Under the pieces are notes generated by a model, which was not told where the DNA came from, did no database searches, and saw only the letters and a program-made list of their open reading frames with translations. A stretch of 64,000 nucleotides of DNA from Gigantopelta aegis (taxonomy: Eukaryota; Mollusca; Gastropoda; Neomphalida; Peltospiridae). Positions within the stretch are counted from its first letter, which is position 1. Every line of letters begins with the position of its first letter. The DNA is taken from contig NC_054703.1 in assembly GCF_016097555.1 (NCBI RefSeq), positions 38,684,169 to 38,748,168 on the forward strand. The letters are read 5' to 3'. Made by a program: the position numbers and the translations under genes. Below, one piece after another: positions 21,640-33,197 of this stretch.

Positions 21640-23810
21640 ATTTCGTTGCTGATATGTGAGAATATGTTAAACAGTAACCACAATCGATAGTAGATCCAAC
21701 ACTAAGATCACTGTGAGTTTTACATAAGTGTTTTCATTTCCGAGACATTTCATAAACAATCACCACATCTTGTAAGCAGATCAAAACACTGATGTTACAA
21801 TGTGGCATCCAACTATTGCCTTCAGTTGGTGATACACACGGAGCTGATGTCAAAACGAGTTACAACTGTCACTTTTAGTTGATCATTTCCAATACATCTG
21901 TTGACACATTATCACAATCCATAGCAGGCGAGGTAACTAAAGTCCAGCTGGCAGGTGATGATTGTCTCGTATTGGATTCTAAGATATTTGTCCTCATGTC
22001 GCTCGGATTCGAAGGCTGTACTGCAACCCTTGACACTGTTGTATTTTCGTTTGGTCTGGAGAATGTACTGCATCCCATCTTGGTCTTTATGATCATCGTA
22101 TAGTTGGCTGAACTGGTCATTAGTATGTAAAAAGTTAGTTTGTCAAAAATTCACAAGGTATAAAATATTAAACAACGGCCAACATTTGATGAGGAGAGCC
22201 AGAGTATTAAAATATGATTTACTTGTCATTAGGTTCGCAATGATACTGTCACGATTGATGAATGAAAAACTGGTACAAAAGCTAATATGGATATTAGCAT
22301 GAGACGAAGGAGTGACTTGTCCTGTTTGTTTTCTATGGAGCCAGACCCGGCTGATGTGAATCTCTTTCGAAAAGATGCGCTGCGTTGGATATGGATTCTA
22401 ATCGCAAGGTTGAGGACGAGGATCAGGAGACAGGGTAGGTTAGAGTTGAGAGGGAGACGAATAAAAGCAAAGTGAGGACGAGGATCGGGAGACAGGGGAG
22501 GTTAAGAGTTGAGAATAAGACGAATAACAGCAAAGTGAGGACGAGGATCAGGAGACAGGGGAGGTTAAAGTTGAGAATAAGACGACTAACAATAAAGTGA
22601 GGACGAAGATCAGGAGACAGGGGAGGTTAGAGTTGATAATAAGACGAATAACAGCAAAGTGAGGACGAGGATCAGGAGACAGGGGAGGTTAGAGTTGAGA
22701 ATAAGACGAATAACAGCAAAGTGAGGACGAGGATCAGGAGACAGGGGAGGTTAGAGTTGAGTTGAGACGAGGATCAGGAGACGAATAAATAAGACGAAAG
22801 TGTGAGGACGAAGATCAGGAGACAGGGGAGGTTAGAGTTGAGAATAAGACGAATAACAGCAAAGTGAGGACGAGGATCAGGAGACAGGGGAGGTTAGAGT
22901 TGAGAATAAGACGAATAACAATAAAGTGAGGACGAAGATCAGGAGACAGGGGAGGTTAGAGTTGAGAATAAGACGAATAACAGCAAAGTGAGGACGAGGA
23001 TCAGGAGACAGGGGAGGTTAGAGTTGAGAATAAGACGAATAACAGTAAAGTGAGGACGAGGATCAGGAGACAGGGGAGGTTAGAGTTGAGAATAAGACGA
23101 ATAACAGTAAAGTGAGGACGAGGATCAGGAGACAGGGGAGGTTAGAGTTGAGAATAAGACGAATAACAATAAAGTGAGGACGAGGATCAGGAGACAGGGG
23201 AGGTTAGAGTTGAGAATAAGACGAATAACAGCAAAGTATACCAAGACGTTTTCTTGTATAAAGCAACCGTTGTACTCTTTCAGCAACTCTACGCCAAGCA
23301 AAACTGGTAGCGAAAGAATGATTGGCAAAGCAGTTAGACATGAACAAGCAATCGTGTCCTTCTTTCTAGTGCAGAACCGATCACGTTTCAGCGGAAAAAC
23401 AACACAGTATAATGAGTTCAACAACTAAAAACGACGGAAGCATCGTGACCGTGTATCTTATGAATTGTGTAATTGCACAGACTTCGAAATTACTCCCCAC
23501 AAGATAAGGTGAAGTAAACAGTCTCAGTGTTTCTTTGATGCAGAAGACGACCAAGACCACATTATCTGACACGGCCAGGAATCTCAGATACACTGGGTAG
23601 GATAACATGGGAAACTTGGCGTCTGTCATTAAAATGGAGACCAGACAATTCCCCATTAGACCCATTAGACCTACTACAACAGTAAGCACACTGCAAAACC
23701 AGTAGGGATAGCTTAGGCTTTCGACGTAAACCCAGTTAACGTCATATGTTCCATTGACGTTGCATCCACACGTGTAGTTAGATTCTCGAGTTCATTTGAT
23801 AGTATTCCCC
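21640..23810 (-). pseudogene. GPCR pseudogene 4 with minisatellite inside TM5
   Basis: The minus strand reads ESNYTCGCNVNGTYDVNWVY, then TM1 (VVVGLMGLMGNCLVSILM), TM2 (YLRFLAVSDNVVLVVFCIKE) and TM3. After a frameshift follow LYCVVFPLKRDRFCTRKK, TM4, and TM5 with LILNSNLPCLLILVL. TM5 then dissolves into about 13 repeats of 62 bp (22411-23238). Remnants of ICL3 and TM6 follow, and the tail ends at 21875 (SPAMDCDNVSTDVLEM). The 3' flank 21640-21870 matches 4050-4330 in reverse. No start codon precedes the N-terminal part in frame. It is clearly dead, but it keeps the N-glycosylation motifs NYT and NGT. Confidence 0.8.
22411..23238. repeat. 62-bp minisatellite born in TM5 codons
   Basis: About 13 units with GAGGACGAGGATCAGGAGAC, AGGGGAGGTTAGAGTTGAGA and ATAAGACGAATAACAGCAAA. 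In reverse the unit is the TM5 codons FAVIRLILNSNLPCLLILVL. The unit around 22721-22802 is scrambled. Since 62 is not a multiple of three, each added unit shifts the frame. Units differ by only one to four bases, pointing to recent or continuing homogenisation. Confidence 0.9.
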
Positions 23811-24480
23811 TTTCTTGTCCGCGTCTTTATGGCGAAACAAAAGAATCACCAATCAAGCTTTACATGACTGTTAACGTGCGACAATGCGACACAACCCTTT
23901 ATAATTCAATCAAAAATATTATTGCCACTTATTATTGCTTTGTCATTGGGGATAAATTAAAAAAAAGCCCAAAACCCCCAAATAATTTATACCAATTAAA
24001 CACGAAATGTAAGCTATCGAGTAAACTGCACCATCTGTAGTGTTGAGCTACTGACCTGAATTAATAATCAACCGCAAACAAGGCCAGTAACTATATTTGG
24101 CATTTTTCCTTAAAAAAGCACTCGTTCTAAATTGTCTACTGTTTGACAGATTCTAAAACAAATGTTCTTCAACCGTTAATGATTCTAAACAGCAATTTAG
24201 AGAGAATAAAATCTTAAATATATGTTTCAATCATTCGTGATAATGATTCCTAGCAATATGCGCATTTTCGTAGGTTTATACAAAAATCTCATCGAGTGTA
24301 AGATGTTTGCATGTAACATGGGTCAGATGTTACTAAAACAATGCTTAGAAGTTATATGTGATAAAAACTTACTTAAATAATATGACATTAGCAAATAATT
24401 ACCACAATTCTACTGTTCCTTAATGCATTTTGTTGAGTATATTTTAAATATGCAAGCAGTACCACTAAATGTAACTGTGT
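23811..24480. other. AT-rich spacer, nothing recognised
   Basis: Region upstream of the minus-strand receptor pseudogene. I could not identify a 5' exon or promoter in it. Confidence 0.55.
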
Positions 24481-27400
24481 TGAAAACCAAAATACCATTG
24501 ATTCCCTATACTAATAAATAGCACGAATATGCACTGGCGTATCCGGGTAGCCAAGGATTTGGCTTACAAGAGTTTACCTTGCCAGTCTAGACATATTCAC
24601 TCTACACGAGTCCTCATTTGTCTTACAGTTGTTTAAAACGCCAGTCTAGACATACCCTCATATACCTCTTTTTCTACACAGTACCGTTTTATACCATGTC
24701 ACCCCATAAAATGTGTAAAAACAGTGCCCTCTAGACATACACTCCACCCCCTCCTGCTAATAAACAGATAACTGGCTACCCTACTATATATTATATATAT
24801 ATATTGTATTATATATATATTTATATATATATATATATATATACCCTCCCCCTAGGGCCTGTTAATAGTTACATATTCTACATGAGTAGCCGAAAGAAAC
24901 TATTTAATGGCACGCTTAGCACATGATATCTTTAATGCCCTCTAGCCTATACTTGAACAGACAAAAACGATTCCTAATAAAACTCGCCATTTTATTTACC
25001 CTTGTACTCAAAGTTGTTTTATTCTTAGTAATACATACCCTAGGCGAAACGCAAATAGTCAGACAATCAAATTCAAAACATTAGATACCATTGTCTGATA
25101 ATGTAAAACATTTTGTAATAAAATATTTATCTGATAAAAAAAAATGTATCGATTTACTCAGGTAACACATATAACGTGTGGTACCTTGCATTTTATTTTA
25201 CCAGCAAAATCAGTAGGGTGTCCTCGTGGCAGTTCCCGATAAAATAAATGTGTTAATTAGAAAATCCCCAATTTTGTACAAAGTAAAGTTTCTATTTTTA
25301 AATTTCAGTCTAGAATAAATTTTCCCCTCAGGTGCCTGCTAATAAATTGCAATTGTACAATAAGTAGGAAGATAATTTACTGGGATAGATTTTAAATGGT
25401 CAGTGCACAAATATTTCACAAATTGCGTGCTAATAATTAGATAATTATAAATGAGTTTTGGTCATGTTAGATTCCATTTGTCTTTCTAGTATTTAAAACA
25501 CCAGTGTAGACAGTATACACCCCCTCCTGCCTGGTAGGTAGATTTTACTATGAGTAGCCGATAGTTACCAATTGTCTATACTAGTGTTCAAAACATCAGT
25601 CTAGACATAATCCTCAAACTCTAGGCGTTTGGTGCTTGTGGATAGTAGGATAACTACAGGATCGTAGGCTGGGGGGGGGGGGGGTCGGTAACCCCCCCCC
25701 CCCACACACACACACACACACACACACCCCTACTGAAGCAAATGGTCCGCTTTCAGAACTAAAAGATACATGTTTATACATATGGAGTTTCCCCCTGGTG
25801 GTGCAAAAAAAAATAGAAATGGTCCACATGGTTCATATTCGATACCCCCCCCCCCCGATCCAGCTCACAGCTAGACATACCCCCTAACTGTTATTTTTGT
25901 TAATAAATAGAAATCAATACAGCGGAGGTGGGAGATACCATTTGTCTTACGGGATCGTTTACTATGCGGATCTACACATACCCCGATGTGATCCGCAACG
26001 TTGATTTTCAATCCAGACTACGAGTAACCTGATATGGAAGCTGTTTTAACCATAGCTATCATATGTCCTCTCTGTGATGTATTTCGACACTTGGTCTGTA
26101 AAATGTAAAAGGAAAATTGTTACATGCATAGTGGCCGATAGATACCATTTGTCTTACTAGCGACAAGGTATCATTTATATGCACCCTCCCCCCTGCTGAC
26201 AGGAAAGTAGATACCACAATCTTAATGTACCCGTCCTGGGCACTGGTTGAAGTAAGATAAAAGGCGATGGGTCCACTAAGGGCAGTCAATCATATATCCC
26301 GCCCTGTAATAAATGAACTATTCTACACATGGGCCGATATATACCATTTGTCTACACTAATTGATTAAAAATAAGACATTTTCAGATATAGTTTCATGTT
26401 TTGCTAATCAATAGATTTCTAAAGTACATTTAGATAATTTGTTAACTTGAATAAAACATGTTGATTAAACATACCTAATAAATTGATGCCTGCTAATAAT
26501 ATATAAGTGAATGTCATGAAGTACCGATAAGACCAGGTGTAACTAATATTTAAATACAGTTTAATGCAGACGTCATCAGCATTGATCTGGTGCGTGATTA
26601 AGTATAATATATTTCTCTCTAATGCGCTCGTAGAATGATATACATGTACACACACACATTGTATTAAAACACACTATAGCAGTAACCACCCCCCTCCTGT
26701 TATAATGACCAGAGATCCCTCATTATGGAACATCTGAAATGTTACAATTATTCCAGTTAATGTAGTAATATCTAGATATTTTAGACCAGAAAATATGAAT
26801 GTGCATAAATTTCAACTACTACAGTTGAATAATACATATTATTAATATGCATATTTATTTTATGTCATTTATATAAAGGGGTCGCTTCTTGAGTAACCAA
26901 TTAGTTATAATTTGAACTACCATGAACGGACTCATCATTTAAAGAAAACCCCCTTTACCTTTATCTGCTATGTCATGTTCAACTATATGTCAATATTATA
27001 CCATTTGTCTACTAAATATTTAATGACTAGAAAGAGTTACAATCATGTGATGATGCCTTTGAAATAATATAAACTAATTAATTTAATTTTGTTTTTCTCC
27101 AATACACATTGTAACTATTCAGACTAAAATAAGGGAAAACAACTTTCCTGTTTAACTAGTTTCTCTGTCTCTGTTCAGTTAATATTTTCTTAACTGCGTG
27201 TTTCTTCTGTTTAACTAAATGAACTCTGCAATCACTTCTGATTAAACTATTTACATAACCGACATTTATTCAGCAACTAGTTATAAACTTCACACACAGT
27301 TTACCACATTCCAGATGTCTAAGACAAACACTTCCAGCCCCCACCCCCCACCCCCTATTGTCTGCAGTCCATCTCAGATTATCACAAACGGACCGGTCAT

Positions 27401-27650
27401 CGTGATGCGAAAAACAGTTACTTCTAGCTTCCTCAGCCAGAGTTGTTATTTCTTTGTAAGTCAAAACACCCACAAGAGATAGCCGTTACATAAAAAACAC
27501 CTTCGCTAGTATGTAAAACACTTAGAGCTAACATGTGCCCCCCCTAGCTGCTAATCAGGCGGTATTGTACACGAGTAGGATTCAGATATTCATCAGACAG
27601 TTTATATCCCACAGTTTACAGCCCACCATACAATCCAGTGTTATAAGCTA
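24480..27650. repeat. Degenerate repeat-rich spacer
   Basis: Short phrases recur in scrambled spacing: CCAGTCTAGACATACCC, ACCATTTGTCTTAC, CCCCTCCTGCTAATAA and GAGTAGCCGATAG, for example near 24590, 24640, 24750, 25500, 25560, 25870, 25945, 26130, 26340 and 26995. There is a (TA)n at 24786-24842 and G/C homopolymers with (CA)n at 25670-25725. A diverged SINE 1 core (minus) is at 26155-26300. No gene is seen; the open frame at 27270-27473 (-) has no family features. Confidence 0.45.
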
Positions 27651-28443
27651 ACGCGTTATGTCTGTCAGCTATGGGTGATACTACAAAATTCCAGAGAGAC
27701 TGAATAAGGTAGTGCTGAAAACATGGTTTTTGCCTTTTGTGGAAATGGACATAAACGATAATTGGTGTGGGTTCTGTTCTATAAAAGCATAAATAAATAA
27801 CTGGTTTGAATGAGATATTGTGAAATGATAGTACACCTTCCCAGATGATGCTGACAAGGTGATTAACTCATGTTTGTATAATTTCCCAGATGTGCTATTT
27901 ATATATATATTTATATATATATATATAGATCTCCAACCATTATATTTTGGCCGAACATTAGCGTTCAAATCACCTAGACGTTTAGACCTGATTCCAATGT
28001 TGTTGTATTTGTTGGGGTTTTTTTCAATTGGTTTAACTGATAAACATTGCAGGACCAGATTGCCTACTCTCTCATTTACATCGGAACCGCATACACACAC
28101 ACATACACATACACACAGACGCAGACACACAGACACACCCACCCATACACATATGCGCACAAACACGCACACACACACAAATACTCACATTCACACATAC
28201 GCATACACAAACACACACAAACAAGCAAACACACGCCACACACAAGCACACACATACACGCCGTATCAAGCAGGATGCATACGTGAGAAGTGTAACCATA
28301 ATCAGTATATTATATGTGAACAACAGATCCATATACAACATGGGTTTACACCTGCATATCAGAAATCATCATTTGTTGTAACGTTGCATTAACATATCCA
28401 TTGAATCCCACACTGAAGTGATATATATATATATATATATATA
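27651..28443. other. Spacer with (CA)-rich tract
   Basis: 28085-28262 is an impure CA-rich tract that opens several false frames on both strands. TA-rich runs are at 27896-27928 and 28421-28444. No gene is seen. Confidence 0.7.
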
Positions 28444-28577
28444 TAAAACCGGACGTTTTACCCAGTCCCTTTTTAAAAACCAGGACAGAACTTAACCTCT
28501 CTAACACGGATCTCACTTAAAATCGGACATTTGTCTTGGTCCCAAGGGTGTCCGGTTTAGATGGGTTTCACCATATA
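28444..28577 (-). mobile_element. Pogo/Tigger-type terminal fragment
   Basis: On the minus strand it reads TGAAACCCATCTAAACCGGA, CACCCTTGGGACCAAGACAA and ATGTCCGATTTTAAGTGAG, the character of pogo/Tigger-type ends, set between TA-rich repeats. No transposase is nearby, so it is a solo end or MITE remnant. Confidence 0.5.
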
Positions 28578-28614
28578 TATATATATTTATTTATTTATTT
28601 ATTTGCATTCGTTA

Positions 28615-28760
28615 CTAAAGTGGTGATGTCGTGGCTAGGCTATCGGGCATAAGACTGGTAGGTACTGGGTTCGCAGCCCGATACAGGCTTCCATCCAGAG
28701 CGATTTTAACGACTCAATATGTAGTTGTAATACCACTACACGAGCTTCTCTCTCACAAGG
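28615..28760 (+). mobile_element. SINE family 2, head and partial body
   Basis: AAGTGGTGATGTCGTGGCTA, AGACTGGTAGGTACTGGGTT and CGCAGCCCGATACAGG mark the head; the tail is absent. 28761-29120 contains nothing recognised beyond an AAAAT-rich run. Confidence 0.65.
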
Positions 28761-29124
28761 TCCAAATTGTCGACGTATTTATAGAGCTATTTAAGGTCTT
28801 AACACCTGTCAGCAGATTGATATCAGAGTACGTACATTCCGGTTAAAATAAAAACAGTGACTCGGACAATAATAATCTTCTTTTTGTCATAAAAACATAA
28901 GACTTTAAAAGATTGCGACTCCGGCAGAAATAAAAATAAAATAATAATAAATAAAATAAAATAAAATAAAAACACAGGAATAAAATACCAATTTAACTGA
29001 ATTGACTTGGACTCTAATATTATTGAATTACAAATTCTACGTAGAATACAAAGAGAATGTAGGCAAGTGGAATAGTTAAACATAAGACAATGCAGTAACT
29101 CTTTGATATAGTAAACATGTTTCG

Positions 29125-29580
29125 TTTTATCAGTCCCCTAACGGTACAACCAGAGGGGACTATAGGTTTCAACTCCGTCCTTCTGTCTGACTGTATGTCC
29201 GTCTGTTTGTCTGTCTGTCTGTTCGTCCGTCCGTCCCACATATAGTTTTCCGGATGTTGATTTTAATTTATTTACAATGCCTTACGATAATGAGCTGAAA
29301 TTTTGTGTATAGTTTTATCATATATTATTACTGATCAGTTTTGACTTTCATGGTGATTTAACCATTTGTGACGGCGTTACGGACCTTGAATTTAGGAGAT
29401 ATGAAAATGTCTTTTCCCGAATTTGTTTCTCAGAAGGCTTTGAGATATTAACCTGCAATTGTGTGTATAGCTTTATCATGTACTGTTATAAAGAGCGACT
29501 TTCATGGCAATTTACCCATTTTGGACGGATTTATGGCCTGCGAATTTAGGAGATATGAAAATCGGGAAGGGTATTTTTTT
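29125..29580. repeat. Dispersed repeat with GTCT run and two ~145-bp internal copies
   Basis: It opens with GAGGGGACTATAGGTTTCAA and a GTCTGTCTGTCTGT tract. Two diverged copies follow at about 29272-29413 and 29434-29575, sharing TTGTGTATAG.TTTATCAT, GACTTTCATGG.GATTTA.CC, and GAATTTAGGAGATATGAAAA. There is no coding frame. It is probably a non-autonomous interspersed repeat of unknown class. 29581-29764 has nothing recognised. Confidence 0.5.
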
Positions 29581-29764
29581 AGCAGAACACTCATAATGTT
29601 TGTCAATATTTGAGAATTACAACAACAAGGGAAAAAAACCATCAACAGATCCCGTGTCGAACTATCAGAAAAGAACCTATTTTAAAGGAACTTGAATAGA
29701 TACAATCTCTGACAAACATACGATAAAAATTGATACTATGACGTCAGCCTACATAGTAACATGG

Positions 29765-30110
29765 TCGCCAATCAGACCAATTAATATGGGGAATAAATAA
29801 GATATTAAACTTACTACCATTTGGTATAACGTGTATGTCCCTCGTGAAATAATGTTCACTGTCACTTGCTAAATATGTTTCGAAATGTAAGATTGTTTAA
29901 TATCCTATAATTATTGCATGGCTTTAATTGGTCTGATTTAATTATAGGATATTAAGCGAGCTTACATTTCGTATCATATTTATGTCCCCAGTGAAATAAT
30001 GTTCAGTTGTCACGAGCTTTAGCAAGTGACAATGAACATTATTTCACGAGGGACATAAACGTTATACCAAATGGTAGCGAGTTTAATATCTTATTTATTG
30101 TCCATACTCG
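29765..30110. repeat. Nested palindromes, foldback-like element
   Basis: The outer arms (about 29786-29875 and 30019-30105) are inverted copies holding AATAAGATATTAAACT, CCATTTGGTATAACGT, GTCCCTCGTGAAATAATG and CACTTGCTAAA. Inner arms 29882-29912 and 29938-29972 pair through GAAATGTAAG and AATATCCTATAATTA. A third pair lies at about 29986-30020 and 30024-30057. No coding capacity. 30111-30559 shows nothing recognised. Confidence 0.7.
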
Positions 30111-30559
30111 ATTTTAATTTATATCACTCAACTCGTTTGGGTAACGCTCCGGTAATGTTGTAGTGCGCCAATCGATGATGTCATCGTGTGACGTCGAATT
30201 GTGACGTCCCACTTGGCTTGATATACACCGAAATAGTTTGAAAACATATGGGTAATAATAATAATTTACGACAAATCAAAGACAAAATATATTTTAATGG
30301 TTGTTCTTGTTATTTCAGGTAGCTTAACGGCAACTAGATAACACTACATGGATACGTGTTTAGTATGTGTCAAACAGGTTCTATCCACACGCCTTGATTT
30401 TATCTCACAAAGCACAAACTCCACTGACAGATCCGAATAACCTATTGTTACATGCTGGAGTTAGAAATAACAACCTACAATCCACATTCTGACTTCTGTT
30501 GTTCATTCATTTGCATACGCCAGTGAATATGGAAAAGAAACACGAGTCACGCGATATTA

Positions 30560-31340
30560 AAGGTACATTCCCGAGTTTGCTGCATTGTAAGATGTTTCCG
30601 ACTAATAAAATATTTCCACGATTAAACTTACATATTAAATATAGTTTCCTGTTTAGAATATCAGTGTCTGTATATTTAATGTGTTTCTGGTCGTCTTAAT
30701 ATTTGTAAGAAGGTCAAACTGGATTTTGTCTTCAAATAATTTGGAAATGTACGAAAAAAAACCTCCCATATTTTAGGAAATACAACGATATTTAAAGGGA
30801 CATTCCCGAGTTTGCTGCATTGTAAGATGTTTCCGACTAACAAAATATTTCTACGATTAAACTTTAATATTAAATATATTTTCTTGTTTAGAATATCAGT
30901 GTCTGTATATTCATTGTGTTTTTGATTGTCTTAATATTTGTAAGAAGCCCAAACTGGATTTCGTCTTTAAATAATTTCGTATGTACGGAAAAATATGTTT
31001 TAGGAAATAAAGTGAAATTTAACCTAGTACAAATATTAGAACGATCAGAAACACATTTAATATACAGCCACTAATATTTTATGCAGAAAAATATATTTGA
31101 TATGTAATTACACTCGTTAAAAAGTCTATGTTAGTCAATAGCATCTTAAAACTTGTAGCAAACTCAGGAATGTCCGTTTAACGTAGTAGAAATATTAGAA
31201 TGATCAGAAACACGTTTAATATACAGCCACTAATATTTTATGGAGAAAAATATATTCCATATGTAATAACAATCGTTAAAAAGACTGTTACTACATAATA
31301 TCTTAAAAATTGCAGCAAACTCAGGAATATCCCTTTAATA
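30560..31340. mobile_element. MITE 1 cluster, one full copy and two partial
   Basis: A truncated copy is at 30560-30780. A full copy at about 30793-31181 has ends AAAGGGACATTCCCGAGTTT and AAACTCAGGAATGTCCGTTT, with long inverted arms that share ATATTTGTA..AAG and AATATACAGCCACTAATATT. 31182-31340 repeats the right arm. There is no coding frame. It is a non-autonomous element with arms of about 170 bp. Confidence 0.7.
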
Positions 31341-31420
31341 AATATAACATACATTGATATGTAACTCAAGATGCAATAAAAAATGTTTAACAATGCTGGT
31401 GCACATTCACGTTCGCACGC

Positions 31421-31509
<89 letters not shown>

Positions 31510-31750
31510 TGATAAAATGTTTGATTCGTATGCACAAATATTATTCTTCAGTGAGAACCCTCGAATATTAGATAAAACCAACACCTGATAAGCAAGCTAT
31601 ATTCGCCCCCCCCCCCCCCCCCCCCCCCCTCGTTTGGACCAACGTGCTAGCCGTCGTTATACCTTGCTTTCTAGCTCTTTTACAAACAGGATTCCATTGT
31701 AAAAATGTATGATCGTCCATAGAATGACGAGGCTTATGGTTTTGTTGGCG
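31341..31750. other. Simple-repeat spacer
   Basis: (GA)n at 31428-31502 and a poly-C run at about 31606-31629. The frames across the GA tract are artefacts. Confidence 0.85.
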
Positions 31751-31751
31751 T

Positions 31752-31955
31752 AGATCTCGTTTTGTATAACCCACTTCTCGTTCTGTATAACCCACTTCTC
31801 GTTCTGTATAGCCCACTTCTCGTTCTGTATAGCCCACTTCTCGTTCTGTATAACCCACTTCTCGTTCTGTATAGCCCACTTCTCGTTCTGTATAACCCAC
31901 TTCTCGTTTTGTATAACCCACTTCTCGTTCTGTATAACCCACTTCTCGTTCGCGC
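31752..31955. repeat. 21-bp tandem array, ~10 units
   Basis: Units of TATAACCCACTTCTCGTTC plus TG, with A/G variation at one position (ATAACCC or ATAGCCC). The period is divisible by three, so both strands appear open; the repeated peptide is not evidence of a gene. Confidence 0.9.
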
Positions 31956-31983
31956 ATTAAATTTAAAACAGCGTCTTCATGGC

Positions 31984-32318
31984 CAAGAGGGGCGGGATGT
32001 AGCCCAGTGGTACAGCGCTCGCTCGATGCGCGGTCGGTGTGCGATCGATCCCCGTGGGTGGACCCATTGGGCTATTTCTCGTTCCAGCCAGTGTACTACG
32101 ACTGATGTAAAAAGGCCATTGTGTGTCCTATCCTGTCTGTGGGATGGTGCATATAAAAGATCCCTTGCTGCTTATCGAAAAGAGTAGCCCATGAAGTGGC
32201 GACAGCGGATTTCCTCTCTCAATATTTGTATGGTCCTTAACCATATGTCTGACGCCATATAACCGTAAATGAAATGTGTTGAGTGCGTCGTTAAATAAAA
32301 CGTTTCCTTCCTTCCTTC
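31984..32318 (+). mobile_element. SINE family 1, full length with target duplication
   Basis: Complete element: head GGGGCGGGATGTAGCCCAGT with the B-box-like GCGATCGATCCCCGTGG, body, and long tail ending in GCGTCGTTAAATAAAACG and CTTCC repeats. The bases CTTCATGGC flank it at 31975-31983 and 32319-32327, a perfect 9-bp target duplication that supports insertion by target-primed reverse transcription. It is the best reference copy in the window. Confidence 0.9.
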
Positions 32319-32427
32319 CTTCATGGCGATGACGGTTAACGCAAAACCGAAATGGATTGCGTGTATCTGGCTTTGTAAAACCAATAAATGGGTTTCCATA
32401 TCTCTCAAAGGCAATTAGTACAACAAA

Positions 32428-32735
32428 GGGGCGGGATTTAGATTAGTCGGTTGAGTGCTCGCTCGAGGATCGAACCACCTCAGTGGATCGAATCAAAACA
32501 TTGGTTTTGTTTCTCGTTCCAACCTGTGCACCATTGCTGGTCAAATGTCGTGATATGTGCTTTCCTGTCTGTGGGAAAGTAGATATAGCAGATCTCTTGC
32601 TGCATTATGAAAAATGTAGCTGATTTCCTCTGATAACTACGAGAGAGAACTACCAAATGTTTGGCATCTCATAGTCGATGATAAATTAATCAATGTGCTC
32701 TGCTGGTGTCGTTAAACAAAACAAACAAACCTTGT
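32428..32735 (+). mobile_element. SINE with tRNA-like head, short-tail form
   Basis: GGATTTAGATTAGTCGGTTG and GAGGATCGAACC correspond to A- and B-box-like parts. The body has GTTCCAACCTGTGCACCA and the tail CTCTGCTGGTGTCGTTAAAC. It is closest to the copy at 8735-9060. 32736-33150 is the upstream region of the lectin start, with nothing else recognised. Confidence 0.75.
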
Positions 32736-33151
32736 TATTGTAAACCTATAAGTTGGTGACTAGTACAGTAAGAGACACGACACACCTGTTCTAAATTGGC
32801 TGATTCTGTGTAAGGTTGTTACTTCTGTAGTATGCGCTAACATGTAAGCTTAATGTCATGAGTTAACTTAAGCATAATCAGATTTACGAAACAAAATTTT
32901 ACTTTAGACACAGCTTTGGGCCACCGTTGGATTTTTTTTTCAAGATTGATAGTTTTTAATATAAAGTAAGCTCTAGCATAAAACTGAATACGACAAAAGG
33001 ACGCTCGACCAATACCATTTGTTGCCGTTTGTCATCGGGTATTGCTTCACGTTCAACGATAGTGTAGGCGTTTATTGTTTGCTTGGATATGACTTTGGCA
33101 CCAATGTGTTATCTAATTAGTAAAGTTGGCACCTCGCCCTATCTGATGCAT

Positions 33152-33157
33152 TATAAA
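33152..33157 (+). promoter_or_regulatory. TATA box of the lectin-like gene
   Basis: TATAAA lies 46 bp before the ATG at 33198. That leaves room for a start site near 33180 and a short leader, a normal core-promoter layout for an animal secreted-protein gene. No further elements were assigned. Confidence 0.5.
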
Positions 33158-33197
33158 GAACATCCTTGCGACCAGCAGCAACACAAACCTGGAGAAT

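Noticed and set aside
28047-28392. His/Thr-rich and Cys/Val-rich frames
   Set aside because: Translation of the (CA)-rich tract. The same applies to the CA, GA and TG tracts near 11 kb, 17 kb, 31 kb, 36 kb, 40.7 kb, 42.7 kb, 44.6 kb and 51.8 kb.
31568-32187. EREVGYT-type and YNPLLVL-type repeat proteins
   Set aside because: Both strands of the 21-bp array are open for the same trivial reason; no start context, splice site or domain.
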